Shown: positions 15,774 through 23,409 of the stretch, piece by piece
How the letters are laid out: every line of letters starts with the position of its first letter
How positions within the stretch are numbered: position 1 is the stretch's first letter
Notes under the pieces: generated by a model
Told to the model about the DNA's origin: nothing
Seen by the model: only the letters and a program-made list of their open reading frames with translations
The model's database searches: none
DNA from: Bacteroidales bacterium
Lineage (GTDB): Bacteria > Bacteroidota > Bacteroidia > Bacteroidales > Muribaculaceae
DNA: 64,000 nt
Assembly (NCBI GenBank): GCA_003150235.1
Contig: QAMW01000003.1
Span: 124,001-188,000 of the forward strand
Direction of reading: 5' to 3'
Translations under genes and position numbers: made by a program

Positions 15774-16145
15774 ACTCTATTTCGTTTTTTAGGAATTGGA
15801 ACACATATACAGCCCCCTGATAATACAATCCACAAGCAGGATCATTGACTTTTTCAAAAGTTTTTGACCTGTAAAGTTCATCAAGCATCCCAATGTCACT
15901 AACTTAAGGTGCAAGAACCATAAATCCACTTGGTTCAATCCCGTAGCGGGTTGCATAGCCACTTGATTAGCACATATTTATACAACCCGGTTCAGGGTTG
16001 TATAGTGTGGTAGGGCATGATTTCCACGGGTGCCCCATCCGGGGCTACCCGCGGTTAACTCTCTCTTGCCCATTCCGGGCAAAATCCTTAAGTCATTAAA
16101 ATGGATTGCGGGAAAACCAAGATAGTGTCACGATTACGGGGCGGC
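15774..16145. other. Gene-free region, mostly repeat copy 2
   Basis: Apart from the dispersed repeat at 15892-16097 no gene is supported. A 60-codon minus-strand frame overlapping the IS30 end repeats transposase-end sequence and looks spurious. Confidence 0.5.
15892..16097. repeat. Dispersed repeat element, copy 2
   Basis: It starts with the same 17 bases as copy 1 (15892-15908). The right end is eroded: only cttaag plus catt is recognisable near 16087-16097. Inside it carries the gggttgcata/tatacaaccc long hairpin and the ccacgggtgccc/gggctacccgcgg and cttgccc/gggcaa modules. Confidence 0.7.
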
Positions 16146-16964
16146 TCAGTGGCTTTCAGGGATTATTTTGTTTAATGTAATTGTCGGGGCATCGGCAGTG
16201 GACGCGGAGTCGGCATCCTGTCTCAGCAACACGTTGACCAGATTTGTATCGAATGGCTGATTGACAGCCATTAAGAAAATATCATCGGGAGCCGCGCCGT
16301 AGAAAACATATTGGGTAAGCTCCGTATTTCCCGGTCCGACAAGGATATAGGGCATCTCATCGTCATATCCGACAGGAAGCATCAGGGTCGGAACGGTATC
16401 GCCGGAACCCGGCTTTACTATATTTACGAACATTGGCTCGCTCCCATCGTTTTCAATCATGAAATGCCATAGGGAATCAGTTTCCTCCCTGACGACCCTG
16501 CATCTCAATGAAGGATTTTCCGGTGCCGATGACTTGCGTATAATCCCGGCGACAGCACCCTCGATTCCACTACCGGCACTTTGGTCACGGTAAGACACTC
16601 CTTTGCGCGGAGTACGCTTCTCCGTGTCATGATTCCACACTTCCATCACCTTACGCGCAACAGCTGCAGTGGTATTGTCGGAATTGCGGCGCGCCTGCCT
16701 GATAATTTTCCTGACGGTCATTTTACCCGTCTTTTCCGGTGAGTGATAGACTGCCTTGGTCTTTTCATCGAGAATACTGAGCTTCGAACCTGCCGTCAGT
16801 TGAATGACAGTGTTGTTGTCGACATATTCGTAAGGCTCTGCGGCATGAGTGCCGGCGGCGTCATTTACTGACACTTGCCCCGTCACATTCAGCACCCGCA
16901 GTTTGGAACCTGCAGGAATCGCCATTATCACGAGACACAGAAATGTGAGAATATAATGTTTCAT
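16146..16964 (-). CDS. FecR-like secreted protein, last gene of the CHAT-CHASE2 unit
   Basis: A 272-residue protein with signal peptide MKHYILTFLCLVIMAIPAGS. Residues 22-75 (LRVLNVTGQVSVNDAAG, NTVIQLTAGSKLSILDEKTKAVYHS) look like the beta domain of FecR-type proteins. A basic middle segment (85-140) and a beta-rich C-terminal half follow (WHFMIENDGSEPMFVNIVKPG, YILVGPGNTELTQYVFYGAAPDDIFLMAV). The function is unknown. The start overlaps the CHASE2 stop (ATGA, 4 bp), so it is translated together with that gene. The FecR-like call is by pattern only. Confidence 0.65.
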   Translation of the reverse strand: MKHYILTFLCLVIMAIPAGSKLRVLNVTGQVSVNDAAGTHAAEPYEYVDNNTVIQLTAGSKLSILDEKTKAVYHSPEKTGKMTVRKIIRQARRNSDNTTAAVARKVMEVWNHDTEKRTPRKGVSYRDQSAGSGIEGAVAGIIRKSSAPENPSLRCRVVREETDSLWHFMIENDGSEPMFVNIVKPGSGDTVPTLMLPVGYDDEMPYILVGPGNTELTQYVFYGAAPDDIFLMAVNQPFDTNLVNVLLRQDADSASTADAPTITLNKIIPESH

Positions 16965-18025
16965 CGCTTATGAGATTTCTTGTGAGATTTATGGTTTATA
17001 AACGCTTCCGCACCACACCAGATATCGACAGCGAGGGCTGCGGCACCGACCATGAGCAGCGGGCGCGAGAAATTGATGCTTAGTCCTGTGTGAAGATATA
17101 TAAAGGTGCCACCGGTCACTATCAGCAGGAGCAATGCAATCTGAGAGACACGCATGATTAACTGTCCGCCGCGCCATGACTGACTGCGCAGATTCAGGAA
17201 CACGAACAATGTACAAAAAACAATGGCAAGCAGCCAGTCAAACCATTCGGGAGAGTTCCTTACATCGCGGAATGAATCAATCATTGTCGCCACGGAGGTA
17301 GCATGTATAAGCATTCCTGACATCTCCGCCGAGACCGGCGTGGAGTGCATGTCGGCGGCATCCGAGAGTGTACCGATAAAGACAGCCCTGCCTTTGATAA
17401 TCTCGGGATGAAGGGCAAGCTGTTCGGGCTTCAGGATATGGAAATCATAATGACCGTAGTGTATGAGACCATGATTGTCGGCAATCTTTCCCACCGGCAA
17501 TCCGGGACGAAGAATCCGCGCCACTTTAGCCGCCATCGACTCACCGTCGGCAAGAAAACGCACTGTATTGGAAGCACCCCCGGTATATAATTCGACATGC
17601 CCCTCGATTAGCTCCGGCACCTGATTATATATATATGCCGTAGTGTCGGGAACTACGGTCAAAATGCCGGAATCAAGCACATCGCAAAGAAGGGAATCAG
17701 TCTCCGGCTGCGGAAAACCCCACAGGAGATCGATTGCAATCACTTTCGGGTCATAAAGCGTTATCTCGTCGATAACGGAGGCTATCTCACGACGCGAAAG
17801 ACCATCTATAGGCACCAGCACCACATCGTCACACAATGTGCGTACACTGCCCGCTTGCTCGACCATCTGATAGAAGTCGCCGGTCTCAAAATCGGCAGCC
17901 TTGTCAGCAGGGACAAATGAGCCAAGCTCCCCGAAATCATACAGCACCAGCCATGCCATGACAAAGGCCAGCGTGACGATAGCCGGAAGACGCAGAAGCG
18001 GAACTATGTGATGCAACTTTTTCAT
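16961..18025 (-). CDS. CHASE2-domain membrane protein
   Basis: A 354-residue protein: one N-terminal TM (about residues 12-32), an extracytoplasmic CHASE2 sensor domain (about 35-235), then three TM segments (about 243-262, 275-296 and 303-325) and a short basic tail HKSHKKSHKR. CHASE2 hallmarks are VVLVPIDGLSRREIASVIDEITLYDPKVIAIDLLW, followed by IHYGHYDFHI and KGRAVFIGTLSDAADMHSTPVSAEMSGMLIHATSVATMID. No kinase, cyclase or other output domain is attached, which is unusual because CHASE2 usually feeds one. ATG at 18025 lies 5 bp after the CHAT stop; an overlapping TTG at 18034 is possible. Confidence 0.85.
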   Translation of the reverse strand: MKKLHHIVPLLRLPAIVTLAFVMAWLVLYDFGELGSFVPADKAADFETGDFYQMVEQAGSVRTLCDDVVLVPIDGLSRREIASVIDEITLYDPKVIAIDLLWGFPQPETDSLLCDVLDSGILTVVPDTTAYIYNQVPELIEGHVELYTGGASNTVRFLADGESMAAKVARILRPGLPVGKIADNHGLIHYGHYDFHILKPEQLALHPEIIKGRAVFIGTLSDAADMHSTPVSAEMSGMLIHATSVATMIDSFRDVRNSPEWFDWLLAIVFCTLFVFLNLRSQSWRGGQLIMRVSQIALLLLIVTGGTFIYLHTGLSINFSRPLLMVGAAALAVDIWCGAEAFINHKSHKKSHKR

Positions 18026-18030
18026 GAAGT

Positions 18031-20889
18031 TCAATCAATTACAACAAAAGCCGCCCAAGAGGCGGGATTATCTCCACCATGCGCGGCACACGCATCGGCG
18101 AGTGCCTTCCTCAACGTGCTCCCTTTCAGAAGTTCCTGATAAAAAGCGGTCATGATACGCTGTGTAATCACATCGTCAACCGACCATAGCGACATCACTA
18201 TGCTGCCGGCACCGCTCTGCTTGAAAGCACGTGGCAAGCCGAAGACACCTTCCGCCTCGATGTCGCCCAAACCGCTCTGACACGCGGAGAGCACGACCAC
18301 ACGGCTGCCGCTCAAATCCATACGTGAAATCTCAGCCGCCGTTAGAATACCGTCATCGACACCATCACGCAACATCATATTCTCGCGCCAATGATTGTTA
18401 GCGCCTGAAAGCACCAGTCCGCTACGGAGCAATGACGACTCCTCTTCCGGAGACTGCGACGGGATATAGAAGCCGTGGGTGGCAACATGCAGTATCCCCG
18501 GAGCATGACCCGACATTGACTTGAAATAATCCTCCGTACCCTCATCGGCGGTCACTGTGACAGGCTCACATTCCGACGGGTCCAGCACTTCGGCAATCGC
18601 CAGCATTTCCCGCCGTGTGCCGGGAAGATACGCCCAAGGCGAGATGCCGTGACCCAACCGCAGTGAGTTTCCCGCCCCTAAAGCTTCATAATCGGCATCA
18701 AGATCGACATTATAGTCCAATCCACCCCACACAGCCACCTCACCCTGCATCGGGATAGATGAAGACACCAACGCCCTGGTAGAGCTGACACGCACCACAT
18801 CAAAAGTACGGCTCACGGATTTACCGTTTAAAGGAAGATGCTCGAAAGCGATACTGTGATATATGCCGTCGGGCGATATGAACAGCCTGCCCGAACTATT
18901 GAAATGCTTCAGAATCGGTGACCAGAACGCACCGGCGAGCAATGTCGAATCGGCATAAATCGCATTACGGTCAAGCGACTCGACCATCGCCTGCGAAGGC
19001 AACGGCTCTACTACCACATTTCCATCTCGCCCCATGATAAGAGCCTCGTAGGCATAATAGCCGTCAGTACCGACATGGCGCACTATCTCCACGGCACGGT
19101 CATTCTCCCCGAGACGCCCGCAAATTTCCGCAATGGAGACTGACGCGCCACGGGTATAGTCGCCTATCTGAGCCACGCGCCGTTGGATGTTTCGCTCGAT
19201 TGCCTCGATTGCCGCATTGTTGGCGGCATCGCGCGGCTCACTCAGACGCAGCTGCAGCCGTTTGAAGTCGGCTTGCAACACCGTGTCGCCCGACTCGGCT
19301 ATAATGGTGCGCAGCCGGGTGGAGGTATCAAGCAAAATCCCCTTGTTGGCGAGAGCCGCCTCATAGCGCAAGACGCCCACCTCACTGTCAGGCAAGCGCA
19401 GTCCGTGGATATTGTCAAATATGTAATACTGCGACTGCCAGAACTCGTGACGCTCGCTGTCGGTCATATACACGAAATCGTGTTGCATGGTGTTGCGCAG
19501 GTCATCGAGCAGCCCACTGTATAACTTTATCGCCTCGCCGGATTGTCCGACATGGTAAAATGACCTTGCCATGTTATTTTTTATAGTCCTGTTCAAGTCG
19601 GGGAACATCTCCAAGTCGATATATCCGGCAGCCTTTTCATAGCACTCCAATGCCTCGCGGTGCATATCCTTGGCGGCATAAGCTGTGCCGAGGTCAGAGG
19701 TTGCCAACGCAAGCTGTTTATAGTTTTTCCCGGCGAGGTACTGCGGCAAAAGTTCCTGATAAATCTTTATCGCCATATCATTGTCACCCGCATAGGAGTA
19801 AAAGGTGGCAAGCCTGTAAGCTACATCCCATCTCATAGCATCGCTTATGCCACTGCCATCGCCCATTTCCGACACAATGTCAGCAGTCTCGGCACATGCC
19901 TGCTCCATGACATCCCATTTCTTCACGTTTTTAGCACACTGCGCCTTATCCGTAGCCGCCAATGCCGCCGCGCCCAGGTCGCCGACAGTGCGAAGAATAC
20001 CGATAGCCTCGTCGTACAGCCCCAGAGCCTTATCAGTGCTGCCATAAGAGGCGAGAAAAGCGGCATATCCGGTAAGATTTGCCGCATAGTTGTCGGGTGA
20101 CGTGTTGACCCTGAGGAGCGAGACCCATGCACTGTCGGCACTGGCAAAGTCGCCGGTCATATCATAGTATTTCGCCACGGTGGCAAGCATCGGTATGGAT
20201 ATAAGCGATGTGTGACGCTGCTCAAACGGGACTTTCTCGACTATGCCGGAAAGGAGCGCCCCATATTCAAGCAAAGTGGAGGTATCGCCCATTTCACCGG
20301 AAAGCTGCGCAATCTCCGACATCACCTGAACGCGCGATTTTGCCTGACCGGAAATGTCATGCTTATCCATGAGCGAAAGCTGTTCCTTATCCAAAGCAAG
20401 AGCCTCTGTAAAGCGGCGTTCGGTAATGAGCCTGTTATATCGGCGCACATAGACCTGACGCATCTTATCGTACCAGTACTCACAGTCACGATGCCATGCA
20501 AAGGCGATGTCATACACTTCATCAGCCGCTTTGTCAAGCCCCGCACACTCAAGCGTCTCAACCGCCTTGAAAAAAGCATCGGGGGCAAGATTATCCACTT
20601 TAAGAGCCGCCTCCACATAAGCAGCAGCCGCGTCGTGAGGACGCCCCAGGGCGCGACAAGCATTTGCCAACTCATAATACACTTTGCCGTCAGCATCGGG
20701 GTTAGCGGCAACGTAATTTCCCAACAATTCCGCAGCAAGAACGAAATCATCGTCAAAATACATAGCCGTGACAGCCTTTTCGAGCACCGCCTTTGCCTCA
20801 GCATCGGCTGACGGTGAAGCGGGAAGAGCCGGTGCGGGAGAGCACAGGACTACAACCCATATAATGAGAGAAAAAAGTCTACGCAACAC
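18031..20889 (-). CDS. Secreted TPR-CHAT (caspase-fold) protease-like protein
   Basis: A 952-residue protein. The signal peptide (MLRRLFSLIIWVVVLCSPAPALP) predicts export. Residues 30-470 are helical TPR repeats (e.g. GKVYYELANACRALGRPHDAAAAYVEAAL and ALATSDLGTAYAAKDMHREALECYEKAA). The CHAT domain fills residues 660-952. The dyad is intact: H805 in HVATHGF and C870 in VVLSACQSGLGDIEAEG, followed by GLPRAFKQSGAGSIVMSLWSVDD. CHAT proteins are caspase-clan peptidases or signalling scaffolds. The start is GTG, sharing one base with the upstream TAG (TAGTG). An exported CHAT protein coupled to CHASE2 suggests an envelope-stress or cell-fate signalling unit (inference). Confidence 0.88.
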   Translation of the reverse strand: MLRRLFSLIIWVVVLCSPAPALPASPSADAEAKAVLEKAVTAMYFDDDFVLAAELLGNYVAANPDADGKVYYELANACRALGRPHDAAAAYVEAALKVDNLAPDAFFKAVETLECAGLDKAADEVYDIAFAWHRDCEYWYDKMRQVYVRRYNRLITERRFTEALALDKEQLSLMDKHDISGQAKSRVQVMSEIAQLSGEMGDTSTLLEYGALLSGIVEKVPFEQRHTSLISIPMLATVAKYYDMTGDFASADSAWVSLLRVNTSPDNYAANLTGYAAFLASYGSTDKALGLYDEAIGILRTVGDLGAAALAATDKAQCAKNVKKWDVMEQACAETADIVSEMGDGSGISDAMRWDVAYRLATFYSYAGDNDMAIKIYQELLPQYLAGKNYKQLALATSDLGTAYAAKDMHREALECYEKAAGYIDLEMFPDLNRTIKNNMARSFYHVGQSGEAIKLYSGLLDDLRNTMQHDFVYMTDSERHEFWQSQYYIFDNIHGLRLPDSEVGVLRYEAALANKGILLDTSTRLRTIIAESGDTVLQADFKRLQLRLSEPRDAANNAAIEAIERNIQRRVAQIGDYTRGASVSIAEICGRLGENDRAVEIVRHVGTDGYYAYEALIMGRDGNVVVEPLPSQAMVESLDRNAIYADSTLLAGAFWSPILKHFNSSGRLFISPDGIYHSIAFEHLPLNGKSVSRTFDVVRVSSTRALVSSSIPMQGEVAVWGGLDYNVDLDADYEALGAGNSLRLGHGISPWAYLPGTRREMLAIAEVLDPSECEPVTVTADEGTEDYFKSMSGHAPGILHVATHGFYIPSQSPEEESSLLRSGLVLSGANNHWRENMMLRDGVDDGILTAAEISRMDLSGSRVVVLSACQSGLGDIEAEGVFGLPRAFKQSGAGSIVMSLWSVDDVITQRIMTAFYQELLKGSTLRKALADACAAHGGDNPASWAAFVVID

Positions 20890-21491
20890 TATTCGTAATA
20901 AGTATATTTATACATAGAGGTATAATCCTGCCCGTTGGCGGTAGCAGTGGCGCGGGCAGGGTTACCATGCTCATCATAATCCTCGGTAGTTACGGTCATC
21001 TCCATCTCCGGGGCGGTATTGTCGGGCGACACGACCTTGCATCCGATAAGATGCCCATCCTCGTCATAGATATAATTGTAAACGGCAGTCTTACCATCGG
21101 CGACAACAACCTTTTGGAGAAGAGTACCGTTACCGTCATCATTATAGCCGACAAAACGGTTCTCGCCAGCCACGAATATGAAGCTATTCTTTTCTTTCAT
21201 CCAACCGTAAGTAAGCTCGGCACCCACAAGGTTACCATCCTTGTCTGTGACAGTCGCGTTCACTGTACCATCGTCGTTCCATTTATAGACAGCAGTCATG
21301 TCCTTGGCGTTAATCTCCTTAATGACACGCCCCTGGCGGTCAAACTCAAGGTATTCGTGACCATATCCGATGCCCACACTCTTGCATGACTTGACGGGAC
21401 CGCGCAGACCGTTGGCAATCACGGTCATGTTTTCAGTAGCGGAAGCAGCAACAGCACACAGGATAGCGATAAGGGTAATGAAATTTTTCAT
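20889..21491 (-). CDS. Secreted YD-repeat-like protein, first gene of the CHAT-CHASE2 unit
   Basis: A 200-residue protein with signal peptide MKNFITLIAILCAVAASA. The mature part has four to five short beta repeats of the type YLEFDRQGRVIKEI, VYKWNDDGTVNATVTDKDGNLVG, VGYNDDGNGTLLQ, YNYIYDEDGHLIGCKVV and DYDEHGNPARATATANGQ. These are akin to the YD/RHS-type motifs of many Bacteroidetes surface proteins. Two longer starts exist (ATG 21524, GTG 21533), but they would sit on or next to the promoter, so 21491 is preferred. Function is unknown; the one-base overlap with the CHAT gene indicates coupled translation. Confidence 0.7.
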   Translation of the reverse strand: MKNFITLIAILCAVAASATENMTVIANGLRGPVKSCKSVGIGYGHEYLEFDRQGRVIKEINAKDMTAVYKWNDDGTVNATVTDKDGNLVGAELTYGWMKEKNSFIFVAGENRFVGYNDDGNGTLLQKVVVADGKTAVYNYIYDEDGHLIGCKVVSPDNTAPEMEMTVTTEDYDEHGNPARATATANGQDYTSMYKYTYYE

Positions 21492-21531
21492 GTGAGTAAA
21501 TGATTTGGTAAATAATATTTTCATGTATTTC

Positions 21532-21539
21532 ACAAAGTT
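21532..21539 (-). promoter_or_regulatory. -7 element of the CHAT-CHASE2 unit
   Basis: TAACTTTG on the minus strand lies about 40 bases before the ATG at 21491. The -33 element is not recognisable. It is the only promoter-like signal found for the four coupled genes. Confidence 0.4.
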
Positions 21540-21580
21540 ACAATAAAATATGAGACTTCACCTATTTTACGCGGGAAAAA

Positions 21581-23407
21581 TCAAGAGGGGGAGAGGGCGA
21601 CGTGGAGGGCGATGGCGCGGGTCATGAGGATGTCGTCGTGGTAGCCCGGCTTTGCGCCGTAACGACCGGCGGCGTCACACTCATACATATCCAGCTCGTC
21701 GCAGGCATCGAGGTCGCGCTCGATGTAGCCACCGTCGCGCACAAGCCCGATGAGACGGGTGATTACCATCGTCTTGGTAGCGCGGTTAGTGTGAAACCCG
21801 ACGCGAGGCTCCGGGGCGAGGGTCACACGGTCGCGCGCCACACGATAGTAGAGGTTGCGGTAGACGTGGTTAAGCTCGGAGAGGGTGAAGAGGGAGTTGT
21901 CGGCATCCTCGGTCTCAAGGGTGTTGCTCTCGATTACAAGAAGCGCCTCGTCGTACCACTGCGCGATAGCCGCCGCTTTCCATGTGAGCAGGTCATGATC
22001 GATATGACCGCGCCACTGCGCCACTACCTCCGGACGTCCGTCGGGAGTGAAGGTGTCAATCACGGAAATCACGGAATAGTCGCTGCGGTCGGAGCGTCCG
22101 CCGATATCGACCGCAGTAACATAACGACTGTAGCACCTTCCGCCCGACTGCGGCCATTTCCACACTTTCAGCCGCCCGAGAGTGTCGTGACAAAACTCCT
22201 TGACCACCAAAGCGCCATATCCCACGGGAGCAGAGGTGACGAGTTCGCCGACAGCGACAGGGTCGCAACACCCTTCCCGCAACGCCTCGACACCGGCGGG
22301 AGAAAACACTGAGCGCGACGTGGAAGCAAACGCCTCAAGGTCGTCGGAGGGGAACTCAGCCGCCATCTGTGCCGGGGTGGCATACTCGCGCCGCTTGTCG
22401 TGATACCACTGAATCTGCTCCAGAGTGCAACCTTTCTCCCAGAGAGCGCGCTCACGGGCATCCATGCCATCCCACAACGCGGCGGCATCAGTGACAGGCG
22501 AGGAATAGATGTCGATTTCGTGCCAGGGCACAAAAACGGCTGTCTTGTCGCTGTCGCCACGCTTCGAGCGCATCCATTCGGCATGAAAATAGTTGCCGAC
22601 CCCGTTGGCGGTACTTTCCAGTACAATCAGGGAGCAGTCAACGCGCGCCACACCGCCGCTGACAGCACGGATAAACGCCTCGGGCGACCTCATCGCCGAG
22701 TCACACCAGAAAGCGACCTCGCTGAGATGAGCCATCACGAAGTCAAAACCGCGCACGGCATCCTGGCGCTCGCTTGAAGCGAGTGTCACGCGGCAGTCAC
22801 GCCCTGGTATGACACGGGTGTTGATCGAATGCTCGAAAGGGCGAAACTCAGGTGCTGTCTCCTCCTCCCAGAGTTCCGGGGGATAATTGTCGAGCATCTT
22901 TCCATACATGGCGCGGATAGCCGCCGACGTATCCTTGACATGGGCGCAGATGAGCGAGTGCCAGTTGCGTCGGAGGCAGCACTGTATCCACGCCATATAC
23001 ATAAGAATAAGAGTCGAGCCGCCCCACTGACGCGCCTTCAGCATAATCAGGCGTATAGGCTGCGCGGCGAGGCGCATGCCCTCCATGATGGAGAGCACAC
23101 GACGCTGCGGACGGTTGAGACGGAGGCGCACATCACGACCGGTGAGCTTGTCGCGAATGGTGACGCATGTAGCAGCCCAATATTCAAAGTCGTGACGGAT
23201 GCGGAGCCGCTTCCACGCCAGGGAGGAGGCGCGCACGACGGCAAACTGCGGGTCGTCGACCATCGTGACCGGCACATGTTCCAATGTGCCGTCGGGGGAG
23301 AGCATCTCCCGGCGTTCACCACCCGCGCCTACGCCGGTGACCGGGTCGTAAGGAGTGGCGAGAAGCGCGTTGCGCCGCTTGTTTTCGAGGATAACGGAGT
23401 CAATCAT
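21581..23407 (-). CDS. Phage-type terminase large subunit
   Basis: A 609-residue protein with both terminase activities visible. The ATPase has a Walker A-like LKARQWGGST (K124 region) and a Walker B-like FVMAHLSEVAFW. The nuclease has an RNase H-fold AVDIGGRSDRSDYSVISVID (D434), LLVIESNTLE and the late GYHDDILMTRAIALH. Terminases cut concatemeric phage DNA and pump it into capsids. No small terminase, portal, capsid or tail gene is nearby, which is odd. ATG at 23407 is preferred over a longer frame. The frame is intact, arguing for selection or recent arrival. Codon use looks more GC-rich than the neighbours (by eye only). Confidence 0.82.
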   Translation of the reverse strand: MIDSVILENKRRNALLATPYDPVTGVGAGGERREMLSPDGTLEHVPVTMVDDPQFAVVRASSLAWKRLRIRHDFEYWAATCVTIRDKLTGRDVRLRLNRPQRRVLSIMEGMRLAAQPIRLIMLKARQWGGSTLILMYMAWIQCCLRRNWHSLICAHVKDTSAAIRAMYGKMLDNYPPELWEEETAPEFRPFEHSINTRVIPGRDCRVTLASSERQDAVRGFDFVMAHLSEVAFWCDSAMRSPEAFIRAVSGGVARVDCSLIVLESTANGVGNYFHAEWMRSKRGDSDKTAVFVPWHEIDIYSSPVTDAAALWDGMDARERALWEKGCTLEQIQWYHDKRREYATPAQMAAEFPSDDLEAFASTSRSVFSPAGVEALREGCCDPVAVGELVTSAPVGYGALVVKEFCHDTLGRLKVWKWPQSGGRCYSRYVTAVDIGGRSDRSDYSVISVIDTFTPDGRPEVVAQWRGHIDHDLLTWKAAAIAQWYDEALLVIESNTLETEDADNSLFTLSELNHVYRNLYYRVARDRVTLAPEPRVGFHTNRATKTMVITRLIGLVRDGGYIERDLDACDELDMYECDAAGRYGAKPGYHDDILMTRAIALHVALSPS

Positions 23408-23409
23408 GG

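Noticed and set aside
15706..15888. 60-codon minus-strand frame at the right end of IS30
   Set aside because: Half of it is the reverse complement of the transposase end and terminal repeat; no start signal.
18025..18034. Frameshift between the CHAT and CHASE2 genes (single fused gene)
   Set aside because: Both frames end and begin cleanly with coupled spacing, and CHASE2 starts with its own TM segment; two proteins are more likely.
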